A stretch of DNA of 64,000 nt from Arthrobacter sunyaminii. Its GTDB lineage: Bacteria > Actinomycetota > Actinomycetes > Actinomycetales > Micrococcaceae. The stretch is from contig NZ_CP076456.1 in the NCBI RefSeq assembly GCF_018866305.1, positions 3,224,001 through 3,288,000 on the forward strand, read 5' to 3'. A model generated the notes under the pieces. It saw nothing but the letters and a program-made list of their open reading frames with translations, was not told the origin of the DNA and did no database searches. This document shows, piece after piece, positions 1-9,623 of this stretch. The translations under genes and the position numbers were made by a program. Positions within the stretch are counted from its first letter, which is position 1. The number at the start of each line of letters is the position of its first letter.

Positions 1-416
1 CTGCCGTCGGCACCGGCCAGCCGGTCCGCGGCCACCCAGCCTGAACCCATCACCGTCAGGAGGACACCTGCGATGTTGCCGATGGTTGATTCCAGCCGGT
101 GGGCCTGTCCGGTTCCGCGCAGCAGCTGGATCAGGAAGATGGCGCCTACGCCTACTGCCGCCACCCCGGGCAGCCAGGTCAGTAATGCCGTGGACGGTGC
201 CACCAGCGCGGCGGCACAGGCGGCTGCGCCTGCGAGCGCCAGTACGGCGCCCTGGGTCTTTTTGGCCGGAACATCCAGGAGGTGCGGCCAGCCGATCCCC
301 ACCACGATGCAAAGAATGCCGGTAACCACTGCCACGGCCCCAACGGACCAGTACGAAGCACCGACGATGCCAATGAGGGCTGCTGCCGCCAGCACCGCTA
401 CGCTCCAAAGTTTCAC
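1..416 (-). CDS. Membrane protein, 3' end cut by window edge
   Basis: About 138 codons are visible; the gene runs off the left edge, so its C-terminus is unknown. The GTG at 414-416 is the first possible start, because an in-frame stop (TAG) lies directly before it. The protein begins VKLWSVAVLAAA and has about four hydrophobic stretches separated by short loops, so it should be an integral membrane protein. I recognise no enzymatic motif and give no function. It is transcribed divergently from glnR, with about 145 bases between the two starts. Confidence 0.6.
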   Translation of the reverse strand, partial: MKLWSVAVLAAAALIGIVGASYWSVGAVAVVTGILCIVVGIGWPHLLDVPAKKTQGAVLALAGAAACAAALVAPSTALLTWLPGVAAVGVGAIFLIQLLRGTGQAHRLESTIGNIAGVLLTVMGSGWVAADRLAGADG

Positions 417-480
417 CTAAGCCATCCTGCCTTATTACGTAGTGCAGATGAAAGCTACGGGTCCGGCGAGGTCCCGTGGG

Positions 481-486
481 TATACT
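481..486 (+). promoter_or_regulatory. Possible -10 element (TATACT) for glnR
   Basis: TATACT lies about 75 bases before the glnR start, in the only non-coding stretch upstream of it. No convincing -35 hexamer sits 16-18 bases upstream, so this is a weak assignment from sequence alone. Confidence 0.3.
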
Positions 487-560
487 TTCAACACCTTCGC
501 CCCGCCTGCGGACGCGGCCCAGCTTGTGCCCGATGATGTGCGCCCAACCTTGGAGGATCC

Positions 561-1271
561 ATGTCGCACATTTTGCTGCTGACCAACAGTCCGGGACCCT
601 CTGTCGAGGTCCTGCCGGCCCTCGGTCTGCTCAACCACAAAGTGCAGGTTGTTCCCGCCGAACCCACGGCGCTGCTCGACACAGAGCCCAGCGACGTCGT
701 GCTTATTGACGCCCGCAAGGATCTGGTCGGCGCCCGTTCACTGACCCAGCTGCTGAAGGCAACCGGACTGGACACGCCGCTGATCCTTATTCTTACCGAA
801 GGCGGCATGGCTGCCGTGGCTGCAAACTGGCGGGCCGACGACGTCATCCTCGATTCGGCCGGACCGGCCGAGCTGGAGGCCCGGCTGCGGCTCATGTCTG
901 CAAGGATCAACTCGTCCTCGGAAGCTGCCAGCACCGAGATCCGTGCATCCGGCGTCGTCATCGACGAAGCGAGCTACACGGCCCGGGTGAACGGCACTGC
1001 GCTGAACCTCACCTATAAGGAGTTTGAGCTCCTGAAGTACCTGGCCCAGCACCCCGGCCGTGTCTTCACCCGCGACCAGCTGCTGCACGAGGTGTGGGGC
1101 TACGACTATTACGGGGGCACACGGACGGTGGACGTCCACGTCCGGCGGCTGCGGGCCAAGCTGGGGGCGGACCATGAAAACCTGATCGGCACGGTCCGCA
1201 ACGTGGGCTACCGGTTCACCCGGTCCCGTCTGGCCGGGGATCCCGCGCAGCCCGCGAGCCAGGAAGCCTGA
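561..1271 (+). CDS. glnR: GlnR-type nitrogen response regulator
   Basis: 236 aa, OmpR/PhoB architecture. Residues 1-112 form an atypical receiver domain ([19 protein letters not shown], then [10 protein letters not shown] with Asp50). Residues 128-222 form a winged helix ([44 protein letters not shown]). The N-terminus and the region around Asp50 closely match what I recall of Streptomyces GlnR, the global activator/repressor of ammonium assimilation genes (glnA, amtB, nitrite reductase). GlnR is an orphan regulator without a cognate kinase, and no kinase gene is near. ATG 561 follows GGAGG. The next gene is mshD, an arrangement I associate with Arthrobacter. An ammonium transporter at 43.5-45.1 kb is a plausible target. 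Confidence 0.9.
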   Translation: MSHILLLTNSPGPSVEVLPALGLLNHKVQVVPAEPTALLDTEPSDVVLIDARKDLVGARSLTQLLKATGLDTPLILILTEGGMAAVAANWRADDVILDSAGPAELEARLRLMSARINSSSEAASTEIRASGVVIDEASYTARVNGTALNLTYKEFELLKYLAQHPGRVFTRDQLLHEVWGYDYYGGTRTVDVHVRRLRAKLGADHENLIGTVRNVGYRFTRSRLAGDPAQPASQEA

Positions 1272-1346
1272 CCTGCTGCGACACTGCCTGCGGGAACTTT
1301 GGACGCCTCCGCTTGTCCGGTGCCCTCCGGGCGCTAGGCTTCTTCA

Positions 1347-2330
1347 ATGAGAGACGAACGCGTAATGCCCTGGCCCGTCACAGTCACCAAGGGAACCCCG
1401 GAGCCCGATGAGCTGGACCGGATCCGCGAATTGGCCGCCGCCGCCGCCGATGCGGACGGTAACCCGCCGCTCTCCGAACAGACCCTCGTTGACCTGCGTT
1501 CCGGTGACACGGACCCGGACTCCCTGCTGGTTTTCGCCACCTATGCCAATGATGAGTCCTCGGATCCGTCGGCTACCCAGGCGCTGGCCGGCGTCGCTGT
1601 GCTGATCAGTGACGGTCCGAAAGAACCGGGTGTGCTGGAACTGGTGGTCCATCCTGCCTACCGCGAGAAGGGTGTGGGCACCGCCCTGGCGTCCTCCGTG
1701 CAGGAGCACGTTAGCGCCGGCACCGTCCCCGCACCCCAGGCATGGTCGCACGGCAACCATGACGCCGCCGTCGAATTGGCCCGGCGTTTTGGCTACCGTC
1801 CGGTGCGCGAGCTGCTGCGCCTGCGGCTGAGCCGTGGCGCCGGAACTGACGGACTGCCCGCCGCCGAGCTGCCCGAAGGCGTCTCGCTGCGGGCCTTTCA
1901 TCCGGGGGCCGACGACGACGCCTGGCTGGCAGCCAACGCGGCCGCCTTTGCCCACCACCCCGAGCAGGGCGGCATGACCCGGAGCGACCTCGCCGCACGC
2001 ATGGCGGAGGACTGGTTCGATCCCGAAGGATTCCTGCTGGCTGTGCGGGACGAAGACAATGCCATCCTCGGCTTCCACTGGACCAAGGTCCATCCCGGTG
2101 CCGGCGGACATCCGCCCATCGGAGAGGTGTACGTGGTGGGAGTGGTTCCCGAGGCCCAGGGCATGGGACTGGGCCGCACCCTGACCGTTGCCGGCATCCG
2201 GCACCTCCAGGACAGCGGCCTGCCGGCCATCATGCTTTACGTGGATGCGGACAACGCTCCGGCCATGGCGCTGTACCAGCGGCTGGGTTTCGTCCGCTGG
2301 GACGCGGATGTGATGTACGCGGCCGGATGA
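1347..2330 (+). CDS. mshD: Mycothiol synthase (acetyl-CoA:Cys-GlcN-Ins N-acetyltransferase)
   Basis: 327 aa, the usual MshD length, made of two GNAT acetyltransferase domains in tandem. The N-terminal one has VLELVVHPAYREKGVGTAL (around residues 95-113). The C-terminal one, the catalytic half in the family, has EVYVVGVVPEAQGMGLGRTL followed by MLYVDADNAPAMALYQRLGF. MshD catalyses the last step of mycothiol biosynthesis, acetylating the cysteine amine of Cys-GlcN-inositol, in the cytoplasm. Mycothiol is the actinobacterial low-molecular-weight thiol. An in-frame ATG at 1365 is an alternative start; neither has a clear Shine-Dalgarno sequence. Confidence 0.93.
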   Translation: MRDERVMPWPVTVTKGTPEPDELDRIRELAAAAADADGNPPLSEQTLVDLRSGDTDPDSLLVFATYANDESSDPSATQALAGVAVLISDGPKEPGVLELVVHPAYREKGVGTALASSVQEHVSAGTVPAPQAWSHGNHDAAVELARRFGYRPVRELLRLRLSRGAGTDGLPAAELPEGVSLRAFHPGADDDAWLAANAAAFAHHPEQGGMTRSDLAARMAEDWFDPEGFLLAVRDEDNAILGFHWTKVHPGAGGHPPIGEVYVVGVVPEAQGMGLGRTLTVAGIRHLQDSGLPAIMLYVDADNAPAMALYQRLGFVRWDADVMYAAG

Positions 2331-2421
2331 GCCGGAACAGCTTGTAATGTTGAATTGACGGCCCTGCCGCCCGGTCCTCCGGGAGGCACGCCTGACCGCC
2401 GCCATACTGCAGGGAGAAACC

Positions 2422-4647
2422 ATGGGATCCGATACCGCCGCCGAGCCGCACTCCACTTTCGGATCGGCTGAGTCCATGTCGGCGCCCCGGGCCACTGAGG
2501 ACCGGATTGATATTCCGGACTTTGGTCCGGCACTCGTCCCGGAAGGGGACATCAGCCCCGAGCGTTTCCTGGACCGTGAAATCAGCTGGCTCCATTTCAA
2601 CGCCCGTGTCCTTGAGCTCGCTGAGGACCCGGACCTGTACCTGTTGGAGCGGGTCAGTTTCCTGTCCATCTTCGCGTCCAACCTGGACGAGTTCTTCATG
2701 GTGCGGGTTGCCGGCCTCAAGCGCCGCATCGCCACCGGGTTGGCGGTTCCCTCCGCTGCCGGCCTGAGCCCGATGGAACAGCTGGAACACATCGTGGAGG
2801 CCGGCTACCGGCTCCAGCAGCGCCATGCCGAGGTCTTTGCCCGTCAAATCCGCCCGGCGCTGGCCGAGGAGCAGATCCATCTCGTGGGGTGGAACGAGCT
2901 CGATGACACCGCCAAGGCCTATCTGCACCGCCAGTTCGCGTCCAAGGTTTTCCCGATCCTCACCCCGCTGGCCGTGGATCCGGCGCACCCCTTCCCCTAC
3001 ATCTCCGGCCTCTCCCTGAACCTGGCCGTGGTGGTGCGCAACCCCGTGAGCGGCAAGGAGTTCTTCGCCCGCGTCAAGGTTCCGGACCAGCTGCCCCGGC
3101 TGATCTCCGTGGACGGCCCCAGGGCCGGAAATGTTGCCGGCCGGGTGGCCCGCTTCATTCCGCTGGAAGACGTCATTGCCGAACATCTGGACCAGCTGTT
3201 CCCCGGTATGGACGTCATGGAACACCATGCCTTCCGGGTTACCCGCAACGAGGATCTGGAGGTGGAGGAGGACGACGCCGAGAACCTGCTGCAGGCGCTG
3301 GAAAAGGAGCTCCTGCGTCGCCGGTTCGGCCCGCCCGTCCGCCTGGAAGTCACCACCGACATCAACCCCAGCATCCGCGAGCTGCTGGTGCGCGAACTCG
3401 GCGTGGAAGAAGACGAGGTGTATGCGCTGCCCGCACCGCTGGACCTGCGCGGACTGGCCGGCATCAGCCGCATCGACCGCCCGGACCTGCACTACCCCAA
3501 GCAGGTGCCGCATACGTCCCTGCACCTGAAGGAGTCCGAAACCTCCAAGCCGGCGGATGTGTTTGCTGCAATGCGCCGCCGCGACATCCTGCTGCACCAC
3601 CCCTATGATTCCTTCTCCACCTCCGTTCAGGCCTTCCTGGAGCAGGCCGCCGCCGACCCACGGGTCCAGGCCATCAAGCAGACGCTGTACCGCACGTCCG
3701 GGGACTCCCCCATTGTTGACGCGCTGATTGATGCCGCGGAGTCCGGCAAACAGGTGCTGGCCCTGGTGGAAATCAAGGCACGGTTCGACGAGCAGGCCAA
3801 CATTTCCTGGGCCCGCAAGCTGGAGCAGGCCGGCGTGCACGTGGTCTACGGCATCGTGGGGCTGAAAACGCACTGCAAGTTGTCGCTGGTGGTCCGCCAG
3901 GAAGTGGACGGGCTGCGGCGCTACTGCCACATCGGCACCGGAAACTATCACCCCCGCACCGCCCGCTATTACGAAGACCTGGGGCTGCTGACCTCTAACG
4001 AACAGGTGGGTGAAGATCTGACGAAGCTCTTCAACCAGCTCTCCGGGTATGCCCCGAAGTCCACGTTCAAGCGCCTGCTCGTGGCTCCCCGGTCGGTGCG
4101 GTCAGGTTTGATTGACCGGATTGAACGGGAAATTGCCAATAAGAAGGCCGGCCTGGCCGCCCGGGTGATCATCAAGGTCAACTCGATGGTGGATGAAGCC
4201 ATCATCGATTCGCTGTACCGTGCCTCCCAGGCCGGTGTCCGGGTGGATGTGATTGTGCGCGGCATCTGTTCCGTGCGCCCGGGCGTCCCCGGCCTGAGCG
4301 AGAACATTACTGTCCGGTCCATTCTGGGCCGGTTCCTGGAGCACTCGCGCGTGTTTGCCTTCGCCAATGCCGGAGACCCGGTGGTGTTCATCGGTTCAGC
4401 AGACATGATGCACCGCAACCTGGACCGCCGGGTGGAGGCCCTGGTGCAGCTTGCCTCCCGGGAGGACATCGCTGACCTCATCGCGCTGATGGACCGCTAC
4501 ATGGATCCGGCCACCGCAAGCTGGCATCTGGAGAAGGACGGCATCTGGACCCGGCACCACAAGAATGAAGGAGGGGAGCCGCTGCTGGATGTGCAGTCGT
4601 GGCTGCTCGCTTCCCGGTCCCGGCAGCGCGCCGCTGTCCGCCGTTGA
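2422..4647 (+). CDS. ppk: Polyphosphate kinase 1
   Basis: 741 aa, full length for PPK1 of high-GC Gram-positives. Reversibly polymerises the gamma-phosphate of ATP into inorganic polyphosphate. The N-domain starts with [19 protein letters not shown]; the phospholipase-D-like catalytic core follows. His484 in GLKTHCKLS corresponds to the autophosphorylated histidine of the family, and His664 in [11 protein letters not shown] to the second essential histidine. About 50 residues precede the conserved N-domain, as is common in actinobacteria. ATG 2422 follows a GGGAGA Shine-Dalgarno. The stop overlaps a possible start of the next gene (TGATGA), so the two are probably co-transcribed. Confidence 0.96.
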   Translation: MGSDTAAEPHSTFGSAESMSAPRATEDRIDIPDFGPALVPEGDISPERFLDREISWLHFNARVLELAEDPDLYLLERVSFLSIFASNLDEFFMVRVAGLKRRIATGLAVPSAAGLSPMEQLEHIVEAGYRLQQRHAEVFARQIRPALAEEQIHLVGWNELDDTAKAYLHRQFASKVFPILTPLAVDPAHPFPYISGLSLNLAVVVRNPVSGKEFFARVKVPDQLPRLISVDGPRAGNVAGRVARFIPLEDVIAEHLDQLFPGMDVMEHHAFRVTRNEDLEVEEDDAENLLQALEKELLRRRFGPPVRLEVTTDINPSIRELLVRELGVEEDEVYALPAPLDLRGLAGISRIDRPDLHYPKQVPHTSLHLKESETSKPADVFAAMRRRDILLHHPYDSFSTSVQAFLEQAAADPRVQAIKQTLYRTSGDSPIVDALIDAAESGKQVLALVEIKARFDEQANISWARKLEQAGVHVVYGIVGLKTHCKLSLVVRQEVDGLRRYCHIGTGNYHPRTARYYEDLGLLTSNEQVGEDLTKLFNQLSGYAPKSTFKRLLVAPRSVRSGLIDRIEREIANKKAGLAARVIIKVNSMVDEAIIDSLYRASQAGVRVDVIVRGICSVRPGVPGLSENITVRSILGRFLEHSRVFAFANAGDPVVFIGSADMMHRNLDRRVEALVQLASREDIADLIALMDRYMDPATASWHLEKDGIWTRHHKNEGGEPLLDVQSWLLASRSRQRAAVRR

Positions 4648-4676
4648 TGACCATGCCCACCGAACCGGGAGCTTCC

Positions 4677-5663
4677 ATGGGTGAACAGGCCACTCTCCCC
4701 CGTCGCGGGCTGGAAACCGGTCCCGGGGATTCCGTGCCCGCAGACATCAAAGTGGTGGCTGCAGGCGCCATTTGCTGGCGCACCCGGAACGGCGAACTCG
4801 AGGTCCTCATGATCCACCGGCCCCGGTACAAGGACTGGTCGTGGCCGAAGGGGAAACTGGATGCCGGCGAGACAACTCCTGAGTGCGCAGTGCGCGAAGT
4901 GCAGGAGGAAGCCGGGGTCCGGATCAGGCTGGGCATTCCGCTGCCGGCCACGGTATATCCGGTGGCGTCGGGAATGAAGATCGTCCACTACTGGGCCGCC
5001 CGCATCGAGGAGGGAAAGCCCCGGCCGGACGGCAAGGAAGTGGACGGCGTCCGCTGGTGCACTCCGGCGCAGGCCCATGCCGAACTCAGCAATCCTTCGG
5101 ACCGGCTGCCGCTGCGCATCCTGGAGGAGGCCCATGCCGAAGGCCGGCTCCGGACATGGCCGCTGATCGTGGTGCGCCATGCCAAGGCCAAGCCCCGGTC
5201 ATCCTGGACCCGGGCTGAAGGGGACCGTCCGCTGGCGGCCACCGGCCTGCGCCAGGCACAGGCCGTGTCGCGGCTGCTGGCCGCATGGCTGCCGGACCGG
5301 GTGGTGTCCAGTCCCTGGGTCCGCTGCGTGCAGACTGTGCGTCCCTATGTGAAGGCACGGGCCGTGAAGTTCAAAACCGTCGACGCCATTACCGAGCACA
5401 GCGCCAAGCGCAAGCCCGGCAAGGCCCGCAACGCGGTGGAAGCATTGTTCGACAAGGCCAAACCAGTTGCCCTGTGCACGCACCGGCCGGTTTTGCCGCT
5501 GACATTCGAGGTTCTGGCAGACCATATGCCGGCCGGCCTGTCCATTGGTTTGCCGGACAAGGATCCGTATCTGGCGCCGGGCGAAGCGATCATCTGCCAG
5601 GTCTCCTCCGCCGAGGAGGGGCGCATCGTGTCGCTGGAGCGGTTCCGGGCATTCGACGACTAG
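4677..5663 (+). CDS. MutT1-like Nudix hydrolase fused to a histidine phosphatase domain
   Basis: 328 aa from ATG 4677, chosen because GGGAG lies 5 bases before it. ATG 4647 (overlapping the ppk stop) and ATG 4599 are in-frame alternatives. The N-terminal half is a Nudix hydrolase: RPRYKDWSWPKGKLDAGET followed by the REVQEEAGV end of the Nudix box. The C-terminal half is a histidine phosphatase: VVRHAKAKPRS (RH signature) and a later CTHRP histidine. This is the MutT1 layout of Mycobacterium, which hydrolyses 8-oxo-(d)GTP and diadenosine polyphosphates to sanitise nucleotide pools. The coupling to ppk suggests a shared role in phosphoanhydride metabolism; that last point is inference. Confidence 0.88.
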   Translation: MGEQATLPRRGLETGPGDSVPADIKVVAAGAICWRTRNGELEVLMIHRPRYKDWSWPKGKLDAGETTPECAVREVQEEAGVRIRLGIPLPATVYPVASGMKIVHYWAARIEEGKPRPDGKEVDGVRWCTPAQAHAELSNPSDRLPLRILEEAHAEGRLRTWPLIVVRHAKAKPRSSWTRAEGDRPLAATGLRQAQAVSRLLAAWLPDRVVSSPWVRCVQTVRPYVKARAVKFKTVDAITEHSAKRKPGKARNAVEALFDKAKPVALCTHRPVLPLTFEVLADHMPAGLSIGLPDKDPYLAPGEAIICQVSSAEEGRIVSLERFRAFDD

Positions 5664-5685
5664 GTTTTCCGCCGCGCCGCACCGG

Positions 5686-5704
5686 ATAGCTAAGCCTAAC
5701 CGTG
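5686..5704. promoter_or_regulatory. IdeR/DtxR-like iron box upstream of ferritin
   Basis: Read on the minus strand, this 19-base stretch has the core GGTTAGGCTTAGCTA. It agrees with the DtxR/IdeR consensus TTAGGTTAGGCTAACCTAA at 13 of 19 positions by my alignment. It ends 36 bases before the ferritin start, and TTGATC (a possible -35) follows directly. In mycobacteria and corynebacteria, iron-loaded IdeR/DtxR activates ferritin genes from such upstream sites. Confidence 0.5.
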
Positions 5705-5740
5705 CTTTTTTGATCCCGGCCACCGCCCTATGGTGGGGCA

Positions 5741-6268
5741 ATGACAACTTTCACCGAACTCCTCGAAGCCCAAATCGGTAACGAATTCAATGCCTCGCAG
5801 CAGTACGTGGCCATGGCAGTGTTTTTCGACGGCGAAGACCTCCCGCAGCTGGCCCGGCACTTCTATGCTCAGTCGGTTGAGGAACGCAACCACGCCATGA
5901 TGCTGGTGCAGTACATGCTGGACCGGGACATGCCCGTGCGGATCCCCGGCGTCGCCGCGGTGCGCAACGACTTTGCCACCGTGGTGGAACCGATCCAGCT
6001 GGCTCTGGAGCAGGAGCGCCAGGTCACCCGCCAGATTGAGGCTCTCTTCGCCGCTGCACGTGCAGAGGGCGATGCCCTGGGAGAGCAGTTCATGCTCTGG
6101 TTCCTCAAGGAGCAGGTGGAGGAAGTCGCCTCCATGTCCACCCTCCTCACGGTGGCCAAGCGCGCCGACAACCTCTTCGACCTGGAGAATTTCATGGCAC
6201 GGGAACAGGTTGGCGACGGCGGCGGAAGCGACGCCGGCGCTCCCGAGGCTGCCGGCGGAGCCCTCTGA
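5741..6268 (+). CDS. Ferritin (non-haem, BfrB/Ftn type)
   Basis: 175 aa, normal ferritin length. Four-helix-bundle iron store that oxidises Fe(II) at a dinuclear ferroxidase centre in a 24-mer cage. Ligand residues visible: Glu15 in NEFNASQQYVAM, Glu48 and His51 in VEERNHAM, and the later glutamates of EPIQLALEQERQV and FLKEQVEEV. The last ~20 residues are Gly/Ala-rich and probably disordered. ATG 5741 is preceded by GGTGGGG. A DtxR/IdeR-like box upstream suggests iron-dependent control. Confidence 0.93.
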   Translation: MTTFTELLEAQIGNEFNASQQYVAMAVFFDGEDLPQLARHFYAQSVEERNHAMMLVQYMLDRDMPVRIPGVAAVRNDFATVVEPIQLALEQERQVTRQIEALFAAARAEGDALGEQFMLWFLKEQVEEVASMSTLLTVAKRADNLFDLENFMAREQVGDGGGSDAGAPEAAGGAL

Positions 6269-6308
6269 CCGATACATTCCCGGGGACCGGAAGCAACAGG
6301 GAGACCAA

Positions 6309-6848
6309 ATGACAGAGACGGCGAAGAAGAACATCCCCCTGCCCGGCGTGCACCGCGGCTGGTATCTGGCCTCCGGGTTCTTGGTGGGCCTGGTGGCAGC
6401 CACGGGCTCGCTGGCCTGGTCCACGATCCCGCAGAGCCTGCCCATGCACTGGGACGGCGCCGGGAACGTGGACCGCTATGCGGAGAAGTCCTTCTGGACC
6501 GTGTTCACCGGGCCCCTGATTTGCCTCGGACTGCTCCTGTTCCTCTATGCAACCGCCCTGATTATCCGGCGTTTTCCGCTCAACAATTCCGCCCCGTACG
6601 GCGTGGACGAGCAGGTGCACCAGCGGGCCGGCATGGACTCAACACTGTATTTTCTGGCACTGAGCGCGTTTGCGTTATCCCTGCTGATTGGCTGGATGAC
6701 TCTGCGCAGCTGGTTCCTGCCCCCGGAAGCGTCGGATCTCCTGCTCGTACTCCCCACACTGGCTTTCCTGGGTGTGGTGGCCGTGGCCGGGCTGCTCGCC
6801 TGGCGACGCTACGGCCGTCTTGTAGCCGCCCTCTCCGCCGAGGACTGA
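6309..6848 (+). CDS. DUF1648-domain membrane protein
   Basis: 179 aa from ATG 6309, which sits just after AGGGAGACCAA; the open frame extends further upstream inside ferritin, but that part is a shadow. About four transmembrane segments. The first is followed by a loop, IPQSLPMHWDGAGNVDRYA, that matches the DUF1648 signature (P-x-H-W-D/N-x-x-G-x-x-D). DUF1648 is found in SdpI-like immunity proteins and many uncharacterised membrane proteins. No toxin gene is adjacent, so an immunity role cannot be claimed. It ends 16 bases before thyA and may be read together with it. Confidence 0.75.
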   Translation: MTETAKKNIPLPGVHRGWYLASGFLVGLVAATGSLAWSTIPQSLPMHWDGAGNVDRYAEKSFWTVFTGPLICLGLLLFLYATALIIRRFPLNNSAPYGVDEQVHQRAGMDSTLYFLALSAFALSLLIGWMTLRSWFLPPEASDLLLVLPTLAFLGVVAVAGLLAWRRYGRLVAALSAED

Positions 6849-6864
6849 GCTATAGACTAAAGGG

Positions 6865-7668
6865 GTGACTATCCCAACCCCGTATGAAGACCTGCTCCGC
6901 GACGTGATGGCCCACGGAACGCAAAAATCCGACCGCACCGGCACCGGAACCCGCAGTGTCTTTGGCCGCCAGATGCGCTTTGACCTCAGTGATTCCTTCC
7001 CGCTGATCACCACCAAGCGGGTGCACTTCAAGTCGGTGGCCCTCGAACTCCTGTGGTTCCTGCGCGGCGATTCCAACGTCCGCTGGCTGCAGGAGCGCGG
7101 CGTCAGCATCTGGAACGAGTGGGCGGACGACGACGGCGAACTGGGCCCGGTCTACGGTGTCCAGTGGCGCTCCTGGCCGGCCCCGGACGGCGGACAGATT
7201 GACCAGATCGCCAAGGTGGTTGAAAGCATCCGCACCAACCCGGACTCCCGCCGGCACATCGTCACGGCCTGGAACCCGGCCGAAGTGGACAACATGGCCC
7301 TGCCGCCGTGCCACGCGATGTTCCAGTTCTACGTGGCCGACGGAAAACTGTCCTGCCAGCTGTACCAGCGCTCGGCCGACCTGTTCCTCGGCGTCCCCTT
7401 CAACATTGCCTCCTACGCACTTTTGACGCTCATGGTGGCGCAGCAGACCGGCCTCCAGCCCGGTGAATTTGTCTGGACAGGCGGTGACGTCCATATCTAC
7501 GACAACCATGTGGACCAGGTCCGCGAACAGCTCAGCCGCGCACCCTTCCCGTATCCGCAGCTGCGCCTGGCCCGGACGCCTGACTCGATCTTCGATTACG
7601 TCCTGGAGGATTTTGAGGTCCTGGACTACCGCCACCACCCCGGCATCAAAGCTCCGATTGCAGTCTGA
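6865..7668 (+). CDS. thyA: Thymidylate synthase
   Basis: 267 aa, typical ThyA. Converts dUMP and 5,10-methylene-tetrahydrofolate to dTMP and dihydrofolate. Motifs in order: [12 protein letters not shown] near the N-terminus, [22 protein letters not shown], the catalytic Cys149 in [12 protein letters not shown], and the dUMP-binding [20 protein letters not shown]. Start is GTG 6865. folA follows after 11 bases, so the enzyme that recycles the dihydrofolate product is made from the same transcript. Confidence 0.97.
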   Translation: MTIPTPYEDLLRDVMAHGTQKSDRTGTGTRSVFGRQMRFDLSDSFPLITTKRVHFKSVALELLWFLRGDSNVRWLQERGVSIWNEWADDDGELGPVYGVQWRSWPAPDGGQIDQIAKVVESIRTNPDSRRHIVTAWNPAEVDNMALPPCHAMFQFYVADGKLSCQLYQRSADLFLGVPFNIASYALLTLMVAQQTGLQPGEFVWTGGDVHIYDNHVDQVREQLSRAPFPYPQLRLARTPDSIFDYVLEDFEVLDYRHHPGIKAPIAV

Positions 7669-7679
7669 GAGGCGTTCCC

Positions 7680-8366
7680 TTGAATGAACCCGCCGGCATC
7701 CGCTATTTCGCCACAAGCGGTGGAGATGCCTCTCCTGAGGGCATGGACCTGTTGGCGGCATTGTCAGCGGCCAATCCCCTCGGGATGCCGCAGCCGCTGG
7801 TAGGCATGATCTGGGCCCAAACCGTGGACGGCGTCATCGGCCGGGACGGAGGAATGCCGTGGCACCTGCCCGAAGACCTGGCACATTTCAAGAGCACCAC
7901 GGCCGGACACCCGGTCATCATGGGCCGGCGCACCTGGGAGTCCTTTCCCGCCGCCTACCGGCCGCTGCCCGGCCGCACCAATATTGTGGTGAGCTCCAGC
8001 GAAACACTGGCGGACGAGATTTCCCCGGCCGGCGCCGTCGTGGTTCCCACGCTGGAACAGGCACTGGACACCGCCCGGCACAGCCCCGGCGGCAGCGAAC
8101 AGATCTGGATTGTCGGCGGTGCCCGGATGTACGAGGCAGCTGCTCCCCTGGCGGACGCCGCCGTAGTGACGGTCATTGATGCGAGCACCGAGGGCGACAC
8201 CTACGCGCCGCATCTCGGCCCCGACTGGGGGTTCACGGCGGTGAGCCCCGCCGAAGGCTGGCACACGGGAACCAACGGCACCTGCTACCGGATAGCCCTC
8301 TGGTCCCGGGTCCGGGATACGGACAGCGGCGTCACCAAGCACTACGGCAGCGCGGCCCTGCCCTAA
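7680..8366 (+). CDS. folA: Dihydrofolate reductase
   Basis: 228 aa from a TTG at 7680, preceded at good spacing by GAGAGGCG that overlaps the thyA stop. Reduces dihydrofolate to tetrahydrofolate with NADPH. The DHFR fold begins near residue 41 (VGMIWAQTVDGVIGRDGGMPWHL); Asp66 in EDLAHFK is the catalytic acid, followed by VIMGRRTWESF. The N-terminus is about 40 residues longer than classic DHFR. An internal Met22 or Met43 start cannot be excluded, but only the TTG has an obvious ribosome-binding site. Confidence 0.93.
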   Translation: MNEPAGIRYFATSGGDASPEGMDLLAALSAANPLGMPQPLVGMIWAQTVDGVIGRDGGMPWHLPEDLAHFKSTTAGHPVIMGRRTWESFPAAYRPLPGRTNIVVSSSETLADEISPAGAVVVPTLEQALDTARHSPGGSEQIWIVGGARMYEAAAPLADAAVVTVIDASTEGDTYAPHLGPDWGFTAVSPAEGWHTGTNGTCYRIALWSRVRDTDSGVTKHYGSAALP

Positions 8367-8375
8367 ACTGAAACC

Positions 8376-9515
8376 ATGACTTTCGCAGCTACCCCTGTAC
8401 CCACCGCGGGCTTCATCGGCTGGCGGGGCATGGTCGGTTCCGTCCTCATGCAGCGCATGCAGGATGAAGGCGACTTTGACCTGATCAACCCCGTGTTCTT
8501 CTCCACCTCCAACGCCGGGGGCGCCGCGCCGTCCTTCGCTTCGGGTGCAGGAGAGCTCCAGAATGCCTACGACATTGAGACGCTGGCCAAACTGCCGATC
8601 ATCGTCACTGCCCAGGGCGGCGGTTACACCTCGGAGGTCTATCCCAAACTGCGCGACGCCGGCTGGAACGGGCTATGGATCGACGCCGCGTCCACACTGC
8701 GGATGGAGCAGGACTCCATCATCGTCCTGGACCCGGTGAACCGGGACGTCATCGACGCCGGGCTGGCCCACGGGGTGAAGAATTTCGTGGGCGGCAACTG
8801 CACCGTCTCCTGCATGCTCATGGGGCTGGGCGGATTGTTCCGCAACGGCCTGGTGGAATGGGGCACCTCCATGACCTATCAGGCTGCCTCCGGCGGCGGT
8901 GCCCGGCACATGCGTGAGCTGCTCAATCAGTTCGGCTCCCTGAACTCCGTGGTTGCGGACCAGCTTGCAGACCCGGCCTCCGCCATCCTGGACATCGACC
9001 GTGCGGTGCTGGCCCAGCAGAAGAACCCCGCCATGGACTCCTCACAGTTCGGCGTGCCGCTGGCCGGTTCGGTGATCCCCTGGATCGACGCAGACCTGGG
9101 CAACGGGCAGTCCAGGGAAGAGTGGAAAGCCGGTGCCGAAACCAACAAGATCCTGGGCCGGGACACGGCCGGACGAATTCCGTTTGACGGTCTCTGCGTC
9201 CGCATCGGCGCCATGCGCTCACATTCACAGGCGCTGACCCTCAAACTCACCGAAGACCTTACAGTGGCGGAGATTGAGCGGATCATCGACGCCGACAACG
9301 AGTGGGCCAAGGTGGTGCCCAACACCAAGGAAGCCTCCATGGCGGAGCTGACCCCGGTGGCCGTCAGCGGAACCCTGGACATTCCGGTGGGCCGGATCCG
9401 GAAACTGGAAATGGGTCCGGAGTACATCAGCGCCTTCACCATCGGCGACCAGCTGCTCTGGGGCGCAGCCGAACCGCTGCGGCGTATGCTGCGGATTGCC
9501 ACCGGCAACCTCTAA
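8376..9515 (+). CDS. asd: Aspartate-semialdehyde dehydrogenase (proteobacterial-type)
   Basis: 379 aa. Reduces aspartyl-4-phosphate to aspartate-4-semialdehyde, the branch point to lysine, diaminopimelate, threonine and methionine. N-terminal NADP site [17 protein letters not shown]; catalytic Cys142 in [31 protein letters not shown]. The length and these motifs match the longer E. coli-type enzyme better than the shorter type usually encoded beside lysC in actinobacteria. No lysC is nearby. It starts 9 bases after folA and is followed by a hairpin terminator, so thyA-folA-asd forms a transcription unit. Confidence 0.93.
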   Translation: MTFAATPVPTAGFIGWRGMVGSVLMQRMQDEGDFDLINPVFFSTSNAGGAAPSFASGAGELQNAYDIETLAKLPIIVTAQGGGYTSEVYPKLRDAGWNGLWIDAASTLRMEQDSIIVLDPVNRDVIDAGLAHGVKNFVGGNCTVSCMLMGLGGLFRNGLVEWGTSMTYQAASGGGARHMRELLNQFGSLNSVVADQLADPASAILDIDRAVLAQQKNPAMDSSQFGVPLAGSVIPWIDADLGNGQSREEWKAGAETNKILGRDTAGRIPFDGLCVRIGAMRSHSQALTLKLTEDLTVAEIERIIDADNEWAKVVPNTKEASMAELTPVAVSGTLDIPVGRIRKLEMGPEYISAFTIGDQLLWGAAEPLRRMLRIATGNL

Positions 9516-9549
9516 CCCTGCCAGGCCGGTCCGAACCCGGCTGCAGCCA

Positions 9550-9583
9550 GCGGATCCGTTCCCTGCGGGACGGGTCCGCTTTT
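9550..9583 (+). terminator. Rho-independent terminator after asd
   Basis: A 13-base stem (GCGGATCCGTTCC with GGGACGGGTCCGC, G-T wobbles tolerated), CTGC loop, then TTTT. It lies 35 bases after the asd stop. Confidence 0.75.
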
Positions 9584-9623
9584 GCGTGCGCTGAGTGTCA
9601 GTGGCAGGTGGGAAGGTGGCGCT

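Noticed and set aside
2230..3951. 573-codon minus-strand open frame opposite ppk
   Set aside because: Antisense shadow of polyphosphate kinase with its conserved histidines.
6309..6848. SdpI-type toxin immunity role for the DUF1648 protein
   Set aside because: DUF1648 is widespread and no SdpC-like toxin or export gene is adjacent.
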